Origin: Mycolicibacterium sp.
GTDB lineage: Bacteria > Actinomycetota > Actinomycetes > Mycobacteriales > Mycobacteriaceae
Assembly (NCBI GenBank): GCA_030666145.1
Contig: DAOUYK010000004.1
Coordinates: forward strand, 1-36,951
DNA: 36,951 nt
Reading direction: 5' to 3'
Of the stretch, positions 29,236-36,951 are shown in pieces (the first letter of the stretch is position 1; every line of letters begins with the position of its first letter). The position numbers and the translations under genes were made by a program. The notes below the pieces were generated by a model. It was not told where the DNA came from and ran no database searches. It was given only the letters and a program-made list of their open reading frames with translations.

Positions 29236-30168
29236 ATGATGACCTCGACCGAAGACGTCACCCAGACCGCGGGACGCTACGAATTGAGCCACCTGCGTGC
29301 GCTGGAGGCGGAAGCCATCCACATCATCAGGGAGGTGGCTGCTGAGTTCGAGCGGCCGGTCTTGCTGTTCTCCGGCGGCAAGGACTCGATCGTCATGCTG
29401 CACCTCGCGCTGAAGGCGTTCCGGCCAGGGCGCCTGCCATTTCCGGTGATGCACGTCGATACCGGTCACAACTTCGACGAGGTGCTGGCTGTCCGGGATG
29501 TGCTCGTGGCCGAGTCCGGTGTGCGCCTCGTAGTCGCCAAGGTTCAGGACGACATCGATGCAGGCCGGGTCGTCGAGACCATCCCGTCGCGTAACCCGAT
29601 GCAGACCTTCACGCTGCTGCGTGCCATCCGGGAGAACAAGTTCGACGCCGCCTTCGGCGGTGCGCGCCGCGACGAGGAGAAGGCTCGCGCCAAGGAGCGC
29701 GTCTTCTCTTTCCGCGACGAGTTCGGCCAGTGGGACCCCAAAGTGCAACGGCCCGAGCTGTGGAACACCTATAACGGCCGTCACCACAAGGGCGAACACA
29801 TCCGCGTGTTCCCGCTCTCGAACTGGACCGAGTTCGACATCTGGTCCTACATCGGCGCCGAGAAGATCGAGCTGCCTTCGATCTACTACGCCCACCGGCG
29901 GCAGGTGTTCGAACGCGACCGCATGCTGTTGGCCGTCCACAAGTACCTGCAGCCCCGCAAGGATGAGCAGATCATTGAAAAGACCGTGCGATTCCGCACT
30001 GTCGGCGATGTCACCTGCACCGGCTGCGTGGAATCTACGGCCGCCACCGTCTCCGAGGTTATTGCCGAGACCGCTGTGTCCCGGCTCACCGAGCGCGGAG
30101 CAACCCGCGCCGACGATCGGATCTCCGAGGCCGGCATGGAAGACCGCAAGCGTGAGGGCTACTTCTGA
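29236..30168 (+). CDS. cysD: Sulfate adenylyltransferase subunit 2
   Basis: LLFSGGKDSIVMLHLA PP-loop, MHVDTGHNF, AFGGARRDEEKARAKERVFSFRD, C-terminal MEDRKREGYF. Confidence 0.97.
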   Translation: MMTSTEDVTQTAGRYELSHLRALEAEAIHIIREVAAEFERPVLLFSGGKDSIVMLHLALKAFRPGRLPFPVMHVDTGHNFDEVLAVRDVLVAESGVRLVVAKVQDDIDAGRVVETIPSRNPMQTFTLLRAIRENKFDAAFGGARRDEEKARAKERVFSFRDEFGQWDPKVQRPELWNTYNGRHHKGEHIRVFPLSNWTEFDIWSYIGAEKIELPSIYYAHRRQVFERDRMLLAVHKYLQPRKDEQIIEKTVRFRTVGDVTCTGCVESTAATVSEVIAETAVSRLTERGATRADDRISEAGMEDRKREGYF

Positions 30169-30214
30169 TGTGGGGAGTTCTGGCGTCGCAAGCGACGCGA
30201 CGGGGGAATCGGAC

Positions 30215-32059
30215 ATGACGACACTTCTGCGCATCGCGACTGCCGGCTCGGTCGATGACGGCAAGTCCACCCTCATCGGTCGTCTGCTGTTCGACTCCAA
30301 GGCCGTCATGGAGGATCAGCTGGCCGCCGTTGAACGCACTTCCAAGGAGCGAGGGCACGAGTACACCGACCTGGCTCTGGTCACCGACGGCCTGCGCGCC
30401 GAGCGTGAGCAGGGCATTACCATCGACGTCGCCTACCGCTACTTCGCCACGGCCAAGCGCAAATTCATCATTGCCGATACCCCCGGGCACATTCAGTACA
30501 CCCGCAATATGGTCACCGGGACCTCGACGGCTCAACTTGCGATCGTGCTGGTGGATGCCCGCCACGGCCTGCTTGAACAGTCGCGGCGGCACGCGTTCCT
30601 GGCCTCGTTACTAGGTATCCAGCACGTCGTGCTGGCAGTCAACAAGATGGACCTGGTTGGCTGGGAGCAGGAGCGTTTCGACAAGATTCGCGACGACTTC
30701 CACGAATTTGCGGCACGTTTGGACATCCATGACGTGACGGCCATCCCGTTTTCGGCACTCAACGGCGACAATGTGGTCACCAAGTCCGACATGGCGCCTT
30801 GGTACGAAGGTCCCTCGCTGCTGAATCACCTCGAAGAGGTCTACATCGCCGGGGATCGCAACCTCGTCGACGTCCGGTTTCCAGTGCAGTATGTGATCCG
30901 GCCCCAGACCCGCGACCATCACGATCACCGCAGCTACGCAGGAATCGTCGCCAGCGGTGTGATGCGCGTCGGCGACGACGTCGTCGTGCTGCCGGGGGGC
31001 AAGACGAGCCGGATCGGGGCTATCGAGGGACCCGGGGGCCCGGTTGAGGAAGCCTTCCCGCCGATGGCGGTCTCGGTCAGCTTGGCCGACGACATCGACA
31101 TCTCGCGTGGTGATCTGATCGCGCGTCCCAACAACCGGCCGAGAGTCACCCAGGAGTTCGACGCCACAATGTGTTGGATGTCCGACGACACAGCTCTAGA
31201 GCCTGGCCGTGATTACCTGGTCAAGCACACGACCCGCACGACGCGGGCAAAGGTGATGGGCCTGGATTACCGGCTCGATGTCAATACGCTGCACCGGGAC
31301 AAGTCAACTACTGCGCTCAAACTCAATGAGTTGGGTCGTATTTCACTGCGCACCCAGGTTCCGCTGCTGCTGGACGAGTACAGCCGTAACGCCGCGACGG
31401 GCTCCTTCATCCTTATCGACCCGAACACCAACGCAACCGTGGCCGCGGGCATGGTGCTGCGGGACGGTACCGCGCGCGCAGCGAGCCCGAACACGGTTCG
31501 CCACCAGTCACTGTGTACCGCCGAGGACCGCCTGTCCAAGGGGCGAACGGTGTGGTTCACCGGGCTGTCAGGATCGGGAAAGTCGTCGGTGGCCATGCTT
31601 GTCGAGCAGAAGCTGCTCGAAAAAGGCATTCCCGCTTATGTTCTCGACGGTGACAACCTCCGCCACGGCCTAAACTCCGACCTCGGCTTCAGTATGGCGG
31701 ACCGGTCGGAGAACCTGCGCAGGCTTGCGCACGTGGCCGCGATCCTTGCCGACTCCGGTCAGGTGGTTCTGGTGCCGGCGATTAGCCCGCTGGCCGAGCA
31801 TCGCAAGCTGGCTCGTGAGGTGGTCACCGATGCCGGCGCCGATTTCTTCGAGGTGTTCTGTGACACGCCGCTTGAGGACTGTGAGCGACGGGATCCAAAG
31901 GGGTTATATGCCAAGGCCCGCGCTGGCTTGATCACCCATTTCACCGGAATTGACAGCCCATATGAGCGCCCGAGGAACCCTGATCTGCGCCTCCCCTCGG
32001 ACCGGACTCCCGACGAATTGGCGGTCTCGGTAATCGATCTGCTCGGCGAGCAGGAGTGA
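30215..32059 (+). CDS. cysNC: Bifunctional sulfate adenylyltransferase subunit 1 / adenylylsulfate kinase
   Basis: GTPase motifs GSVDDGKSTL, DTPGH, NKMD; C-terminal APS kinase GLSGSGKSS, LDGDNLRHGL. Confidence 0.97.
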   Translation: MTTLLRIATAGSVDDGKSTLIGRLLFDSKAVMEDQLAAVERTSKERGHEYTDLALVTDGLRAEREQGITIDVAYRYFATAKRKFIIADTPGHIQYTRNMVTGTSTAQLAIVLVDARHGLLEQSRRHAFLASLLGIQHVVLAVNKMDLVGWEQERFDKIRDDFHEFAARLDIHDVTAIPFSALNGDNVVTKSDMAPWYEGPSLLNHLEEVYIAGDRNLVDVRFPVQYVIRPQTRDHHDHRSYAGIVASGVMRVGDDVVVLPGGKTSRIGAIEGPGGPVEEAFPPMAVSVSLADDIDISRGDLIARPNNRPRVTQEFDATMCWMSDDTALEPGRDYLVKHTTRTTRAKVMGLDYRLDVNTLHRDKSTTALKLNELGRISLRTQVPLLLDEYSRNAATGSFILIDPNTNATVAAGMVLRDGTARAASPNTVRHQSLCTAEDRLSKGRTVWFTGLSGSGKSSVAMLVEQKLLEKGIPAYVLDGDNLRHGLNSDLGFSMADRSENLRRLAHVAAILADSGQVVLVPAISPLAEHRKLAREVVTDAGADFFEVFCDTPLEDCERRDPKGLYAKARAGLITHFTGIDSPYERPRNPDLRLPSDRTPDELAVSVIDLLGEQE

Positions 32060-32780
32060 GCGACGATGAGCTCGCTGCGCGACTGGCCACCGAGGCCGGC
32101 GCGCTTCTGCTTGGCATCCGCACCGAACTCGCTGGGGCGACGGCTCAGGAGCGGAAAGCTTCGGGGGACAAGCGCTCTCACGATTTCCTGATGACCGCGT
32201 TGGCGGCCGAGCGGCCCGAGGATGCAGTCCTCTCCGAGGAAGGTCCGGCCGAAGAAGCCGACCCGGCCCGGCTGACCGCTGGTCGGGTGTGGATCGTTGA
32301 TCCGCTCGACGGCACTCGAGAGTTCTCCGAGCCCGGGCGCACCGATTGGGCGGTGCACGTCGCGTTGTGGAAATTCGGCGAGCTGGTCGCAGGTGCTGTC
32401 GCCCTGCCGGCGCAGGGCCTCACCCTGGCTACCCCGAAGGTAGCCACTTCGCCCGCCGCTCCTGAACCCCCGGATCGTCCTCTCGCGTACACGGCCACCC
32501 GCGATCGCGCTCGCGGTGCGAGAGGCGATGAACGGTGTCCTCGTCGAGATGGGCTCCGCAGGAGCCAAAGTCGCATCCGTGATCCAGGGACATTCGGATG
32601 TCGATGTGCATGCGGGAGGCCAGTACGAGTGGGACTCGGCGGCTCCTGCGGCCGTCGCGCGGGCGGCCGGTCTGCACACCTCCCGCATCGCTGGCATGTA
32701 ACCAGCGGGATCCCAAGCTGCCAGACCTGATCGTGTGTCTTCCCGAATACGCCGCCGCCGTGTTGGCGGTCACTGCGTAG
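32056..32780 (+). pseudogene. cysQ: CysQ-like (inositol monophosphatase family) 3'-phosphoadenosine 5'-phosphate phosphatase, frame-disrupted
   Basis: N-terminal frame to ~32468 incl. DPLDGTREF; second frame PRIVLSRTRPPAIALAVREAMNGVLVEMGSAGAKVASVIQGHSDVDVHAGGQYEWDSAAPAAVARAAGLHTSRIAG; third frame CNQRDPKLPDLIVCLPEYAAAVLAVTA to TAG 32778-32780. Confidence 0.82.
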
Positions 32781-32801
32781 GATCCCGGCTAGCCTTGCGC
32801 T

Positions 32802-33278
32802 ATGCGGATGTCGGCCAAGGCAGAGTATGCCGTCCGGGCCATGGTTCAACTGGCCACGGTCGAGGAAGGCGCTCTGGTCAAGACCGACGACCTTGCCAAG
32901 GCGCAGGGCATCCCACCGCAATTCCTCGTCGACATCCTGTCCGACCTGCGTAGCGATCGGCTGGTGCGCAGTCACCGGGGTCGCGAAGGGGGATATTCCC
33001 TCGCCAGGCCGGCCGCCGACATCGGTATCGCCGACGTCTTGCGCTGCATCGACGGCCCGCTGGCCAGCGTGCGCGACATCGGGCTGGGCGACCTGCCCTA
33101 TTCGGGTCCTACCGCGTCGCTGACGGACATCTGGCGGGCGTTGCGAGCCAGCATGCGTTCGGTGCTGGAGCAGACCACGCTCGCCGACGTCGCATCTGCC
33201 GCCTTACCCGAGCACGTGCAAGTCCTGGCTGATGATTACCGCTCTCAGGAGGCGCAGCGCGGTCACTCGGCTTGCTAG
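32802..33278 (+). CDS. Rrf2-family transcriptional regulator (Rv1287-like)
   Basis: [18 protein letters not shown]...[35 protein letters not shown]; no three-cysteine Fe-S motif visible. Confidence 0.92.
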   Translation: MRMSAKAEYAVRAMVQLATVEEGALVKTDDLAKAQGIPPQFLVDILSDLRSDRLVRSHRGREGGYSLARPAADIGIADVLRCIDGPLASVRDIGLGDLPYSGPTASLTDIWRALRASMRSVLEQTTLADVASAALPEHVQVLADDYRSQEAQRGHSAC

Positions 33279-33444
33279 CGCGCCGAGGCGAATACACGCA
33301 CGTCCGAAAGGGATTCCGATAAGACGGCGATCAGCGCGGTTCTGGACACCCTGCCCCTCCGGATTCCGCGCAAATCGTCTGTGCCGACAAACACATCTTC
33401 AGAATTGGCATTTAACGCATGCTCGCGGCAACCATACTGATCGC

Positions 33445-34566
33445 ATGACCAGTGACAGACCCACGTTCCTGAGCTACTTAGGGCCGAATTGGTTCGCTTC
33501 GGTGATGGGAACGGGCATCGTTGCCACGGCGGGCGCGTCGTTACCCGTACACGTGCCGGGTTTGCGGACTTTCGCGCTCGTGGTGTGGGTGGTCGCGGCG
33601 GTGTGGCTCCTCCTGCTATCGGCGGTGACGGTCGCTCACTGGGTACGCAATCCCACCGTGGCACGTAGTCATGTCCGTAATCCGCAGATGGCGCACTTCT
33701 ACGGGGCCGCTCCGATGGCGCTGCTCACCGTCGGGGCCGGCGCCCTGCTGGTTGGCAGCGATCTCATCGGTGAGCGTGCGGCGGTTGACCTCGCCTGGGT
33801 GTTGTGGACGGCGGGCACGGTTGGCGGCCTGTTCACCGCAACGAGCATCCCGTACCTGATGTTCACCCAATACCGGGTCGAGGCCGATGCCGCGTTCGGC
33901 GGCTGGTTGATGCCGGTGGTACCGCCGATGGTGTCGGCTGCGACGGGAGCGATGCTCATTCCGCACATGGCGGAAGGGGCCGGCCGCGCAACCATGCTCT
34001 ACGGCTGCTATGCGATGTTCGGTATGTCGCTGTTCGCCTCGATGATCATCATCACCATGGTGTGGAGCCGGCTGGCGCACTATGGCACCTCCGGCACCGC
34101 TCGGGTTCCCACCCTGTGGATAGTGCTGGGCCCCTTGGGTCAATCAATCACTGTGGCAGGGCTTCTCGCTACCGGCGCTGCCATGGTAGTCGACGAGGAC
34201 ATAGCTGACGGGATGCGCGCGTTCGCGGTCCTCTACGGGGTTCCGGTGTGGGGCTTCGCCGTGTTGTGGATTGCGATCGCCACCTCGCTGACAACGCGGA
34301 CGCTGCGGCGCGGCATGCCGTTTGCGCTGACTTGGTGGAGCCTGACATTCCCAGTCGGCACTTTCGTCACCGGGACGACCCAGCTGGCTCTGCACACGGG
34401 CTTGCCGGGGTTCCGGGTCGCCGCCGTGATCGCCTACGTCGGGTTGTTGGCGACCTGGTTGCTGGTGGCGGTGAGCACATTCCGTGGCGGTGTGCGCGGC
34501 GGACTGTTCGCCGCACCAGCCACCGAGCCGATCCGAGCTCAGAAGGACCCTCCGCGGCAGACCTAG
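33445..34566 (+). CDS. TDT/SLAC1/TehA-family membrane transporter
   Basis: About 10 TM segments; NWFASVMGTGIVA motif; in-frame ATG 33445 inside the longer ORF. Confidence 0.85.
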   Translation: MTSDRPTFLSYLGPNWFASVMGTGIVATAGASLPVHVPGLRTFALVVWVVAAVWLLLLSAVTVAHWVRNPTVARSHVRNPQMAHFYGAAPMALLTVGAGALLVGSDLIGERAAVDLAWVLWTAGTVGGLFTATSIPYLMFTQYRVEADAAFGGWLMPVVPPMVSAATGAMLIPHMAEGAGRATMLYGCYAMFGMSLFASMIIITMVWSRLAHYGTSGTARVPTLWIVLGPLGQSITVAGLLATGAAMVVDEDIADGMRAFAVLYGVPVWGFAVLWIAIATSLTTRTLRRGMPFALTWWSLTFPVGTFVTGTTQLALHTGLPGFRVAAVIAYVGLLATWLLVAVSTFRGGVRGGLFAAPATEPIRAQKDPPRQT

Positions 34567-34659
34567 CGCGCTGACGATTGACCGCGCTGACGATCGTCCG
34601 GCGCTGTCCAACTGTTCTCGTCTGCCGGCCGATCGGCCCGACATGCCAGAATCACGGGC

Positions 34660-35553
34660 GTGCGTATCGGAATGACTTTGCCGGTGATGGAGCCCAACCT
34701 CGATTCCGCCACACTGAAAGCGTGGGCGCTCCTCGTCGACAGGGGCCCGTTCTCATCGTTGTGCTGGGGCGAGCGCATGGCCTTCGACAACCCCGAGAGC
34801 CTGACGCTACTCGGGGCGCTGGCCGCGTGGACGGACCGGGTGCAGCTGGTGACCACGGTGCTGATTCCGCAACTGCACGACCCGGTGATGCTGGCCAAGG
34901 CGCTGGCCACCGGCGATGTGCTCAGTGGTGGCCGGCTCACCGTCGGGCTGGGGGTAGGGGGCCGCCACGAGGACTACCGCGCCGCCGGCGCAAACCCGGC
35001 GACCCAGACGATGCGCGACATGGCCGACCGGGCCGCGGTGATGAAACGGGTGTGGTCAGGCGAGAAGGTGACTGACTCGATGCTGCCCGTCGGCCCACCG
35101 CCGCTTCAGGCCTGCGGCCCCAAGCTACTGGTGGGCACGATGGGGCCTAAGACGATGCGCCATGCGGCCGGCTGGGCCGACGGGCTCGCGGGCACCACAC
35201 TCGACCTGGATCTCGGCAAGCAGAAAGAGCTGTTCGACGTGGCACGCGATGCGTGGCGGCAGGCGGGTAAAACGGCACCTCACCTGGCTACGTCGTTCTG
35301 GTTTGCGATTGGAGATAGCGACCAACCACGTGCACAGGTACATCGACACCTGCGCCGCTATATGAATTGGCTGCCCGCCGAGCTGGTCGATGCGATGGCG
35401 CCGAGCACCGGTTGGGCGGGCACCGATGAGGAGTTGCGCGAGGTTTTGCAGGGCTTTTCCGACATCGGCACCGACGAGGTGCACCTGATTCCGACGAGCT
35501 CGGACATCGATCAGGTGCGTCGCGTCGTGGACGTCGCGCAGGAGTTCGAGTAG
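34660..35553 (+). CDS. LLM-class (F420-dependent / luciferase-like) oxidoreductase
   Basis: MRIGMTLPVMEPN..., LSGGRLTVGLGVGGRHEDYRAAG, WADGLAG; GTG start. Confidence 0.88.
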   Translation: MRIGMTLPVMEPNLDSATLKAWALLVDRGPFSSLCWGERMAFDNPESLTLLGALAAWTDRVQLVTTVLIPQLHDPVMLAKALATGDVLSGGRLTVGLGVGGRHEDYRAAGANPATQTMRDMADRAAVMKRVWSGEKVTDSMLPVGPPPLQACGPKLLVGTMGPKTMRHAAGWADGLAGTTLDLDLGKQKELFDVARDAWRQAGKTAPHLATSFWFAIGDSDQPRAQVHRHLRRYMNWLPAELVDAMAPSTGWAGTDEELREVLQGFSDIGTDEVHLIPTSSDIDQVRRVVDVAQEFE

Positions 35554-35564
35554 CGATCGCAAGG

Positions 35565-36671
35565 TCAGACGGTGACAACGTCGTAGTCACCGAGTTGTTC
35601 GACCAACACATGGAGTTGGTCCTGCGACGAGCCCAGGGTGTGCTCGATCGCGGTGAGGCGTGCCGCGTAATGGCCCACCGGGTATTCGGCCGTCACCCCG
35701 ATACCACCGTGCAGCTGGATAGCTTCTTGGCTGATATGGCGCCCCGAGCGACCGACCTGCAACTTGGCTCGCGCCGCGATCATCGGGTCGAGGTCGCCAT
35801 CGGCGATCGACATCGCCGCGTACAGCGCCATGCTTCGGGCCAATTCGAGCGAGACATACATGTCGGCAGCCCGCTGGGTGAGCGTCTGAAACTTACTTAG
35901 CGTGACGCCGAACTGCTTTCGTGCGGTGAGATATTCCGTCGTCAGCCGCAGCGACTCCTCCATCGCGCCCAAGGCCTCGGCGCACAGCGCCGAGGAGATC
36001 CGCACCAGGGTGTTACCGATGGCGGCCGACGAATCAACGGCCTCGCCCAACGGTTCGGCGGTGACATCGTCGAAGTCGATCTGGGCACCCCGCTGACCGT
36101 CGAAGGTTCGGTATGGCTGCCGGCGCGCTACCGCGGCGTCGACGAGGAACAGCCCGGTGCCGCCGTCAGGCAAGACTGCGCTGACCACCAAGGTGTCAGC
36201 GCAATCGCCAGCCAGGACAGGATTCTTCTGCCCGCTCACAAACCATGAATTATTTTTGTGCGCAGCGCTTGTCGTCACCGTGGCAGTCGGCAGCCGCATC
36301 CCCGGTTCTGAATGGGCGAAGGCCAGGAGCCGCTCACCAGCTGCGACCGCATCGAGCAGGGCGCGCTGCTCGGGGTTTCCCAAATCGGCGATCAGCGCGC
36401 CCGGACCCAACGCCGCGTGTACGACCGGCTCAGGTGCCAGGCGTCGGCCGATCTCGGTCAGCACAACCTGAATCTCGATCTGGCCGCCTGCATCCTCGTC
36501 GAACCCCAGCCCGAGGATGCCGATCTCGGCCAGCTGGTTCCACACCTCTCGGCTCCAGCTGAGGTCGGTGGCGACTATCTGCAGCCTGCTCTCGGGGTCA
36601 TAGGTCTGCGACAGCAGGTCGCGCGTGGTGTCGCGAAGGAGGGCCTGCTCGTCACTCAGTTGAAAGTCCAT
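35565..36671 (-). CDS. Acyl-CoA dehydrogenase (FadE-type subunit)
   Basis: MDFQLSDEQALLRDTTRDLLSQ..., RKQFGVTLSKFQTLTQRAADMYVSLELARS, QLHGGIGVTAEYP. Confidence 0.93.
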   Translation of the reverse strand: MDFQLSDEQALLRDTTRDLLSQTYDPESRLQIVATDLSWSREVWNQLAEIGILGLGFDEDAGGQIEIQVVLTEIGRRLAPEPVVHAALGPGALIADLGNPEQRALLDAVAAGERLLAFAHSEPGMRLPTATVTTSAAHKNNSWFVSGQKNPVLAGDCADTLVVSAVLPDGGTGLFLVDAAVARRQPYRTFDGQRGAQIDFDDVTAEPLGEAVDSSAAIGNTLVRISSALCAEALGAMEESLRLTTEYLTARKQFGVTLSKFQTLTQRAADMYVSLELARSMALYAAMSIADGDLDPMIAARAKLQVGRSGRHISQEAIQLHGGIGVTAEYPVGHYAARLTAIEHTLGSSQDQLHVLVEQLGDYDVVTV

Positions 36672-36679
36672 GGCTTACC

Positions 36680-36950
36680 TCACAGTCCGAGAATTGTCGA
36701 CGCGATGATGGTGCGCTGCACCTCGTTGCTGCCGCCGTAGATAGATGTCTTTCGGTAGTTGAGATAGTGCGGCGCGCTCTGCTGCGCCCACAGCGGCGAG
36801 GTGATGCCGTCGCCGGCGTCGAAGGGCAGCGCGTCGGGCCCGGCGACCTCCATGAGTAATTCAGTGGCCAGCTGTTGCAACTGGCTCCCGCGTAACTTCA
36901 GTACCGACGATGCGGGGTTCGGTTTGCCGCCCTTGGAGCCTGATGCGACC
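36680..36950 (-). CDS. Acyl-CoA dehydrogenase, C-terminal part (5' end beyond window)
   Basis: Open minus frame ASGSKGGKPNPASSVLKLRGSQLQQLATELLMEVAGPDALPFD...YLNYRKTSIYGGSNEVQRTIIASTILGL. Confidence 0.88.
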   Translation of the reverse strand, partial: VASGSKGGKPNPASSVLKLRGSQLQQLATELLMEVAGPDALPFDAGDGITSPLWAQQSAPHYLNYRKTSIYGGSNEVQRTIIASTILGL

Positions 36951-36951
36951 C

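Noticed and set aside
29558-30214. The provided 833-aa ORF (29558-32059) extends far upstream through cysD
   Set aside because: The first ~219 codons are an out-of-frame reading of cysD with low-complexity S/R/P-rich composition; the real CysNC start is MTTLLRIATAG at 30215.
28633-30309. 558-aa minus-strand ORF
   Set aside because: Antisense to the histidine kinase 3' end, cysD and the cysNC 5' end, all of which are clearly coding on the plus strand.
33305-33375. Two GGATTCCG octamers upstream of the TDT transporter
   Set aside because: Short, only two copies about 50 bp apart, no symmetry; likely chance.
1-36951. CRISPR arrays, tRNA or rRNA genes
   Set aside because: No regularly spaced repeats with unique spacers, and no tRNA/rRNA-like sequences were recognised by eye; a tRNAscan/Infernal run would be needed to exclude small RNAs.

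Overview
High-GC actinobacterial chromosome segment, most likely a non-tuberculous Mycobacterium. From about 8.5 kb onward the gene order resembles M. tuberculosis Rv1272c-Rv1287 from memory: an ABC exporter pair, lprB/lprC-like lipoproteins, a SixA-like phosphatase, an SbcD/SbcC-like pair, a GMC oxidoreductase, oppBCDA, cysD-cysNC and an Rrf2 regulator. The left part (about 0.1-8.0 kb) is an accessory island made of IS remnants, an alcohol-dehydrogenase fragment, a cytochrome P450-TetR-SDR-Baeyer-Villiger-type monooxygenase cluster and a decayed PLP-dependent decarboxylase. The signals most worth a second look are: (1) the P450/SDR/BVMO island bounded by two complementary pieces of an IS110-type transposase in permuted order; (2) three tandem imperfect 21-bp repeats just upstream of an alpha/beta-hydrolase gene; (3) a 23-bp near-perfect dyad in the cysD leader, with an Rrf2 regulator encoded downstream; (4) a 40-bp MIRU-like element repeated at both the oppB/oppC and oppC/oppD junctions; (5) a cysQ-like gene broken by two frame changes at the end of the cysDNC operon; (6) a two-component system at the place where M. 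tuberculosis has a carbonic anhydrase gene. All assignments come from reading the sequence and from memory of families; no searches were run.
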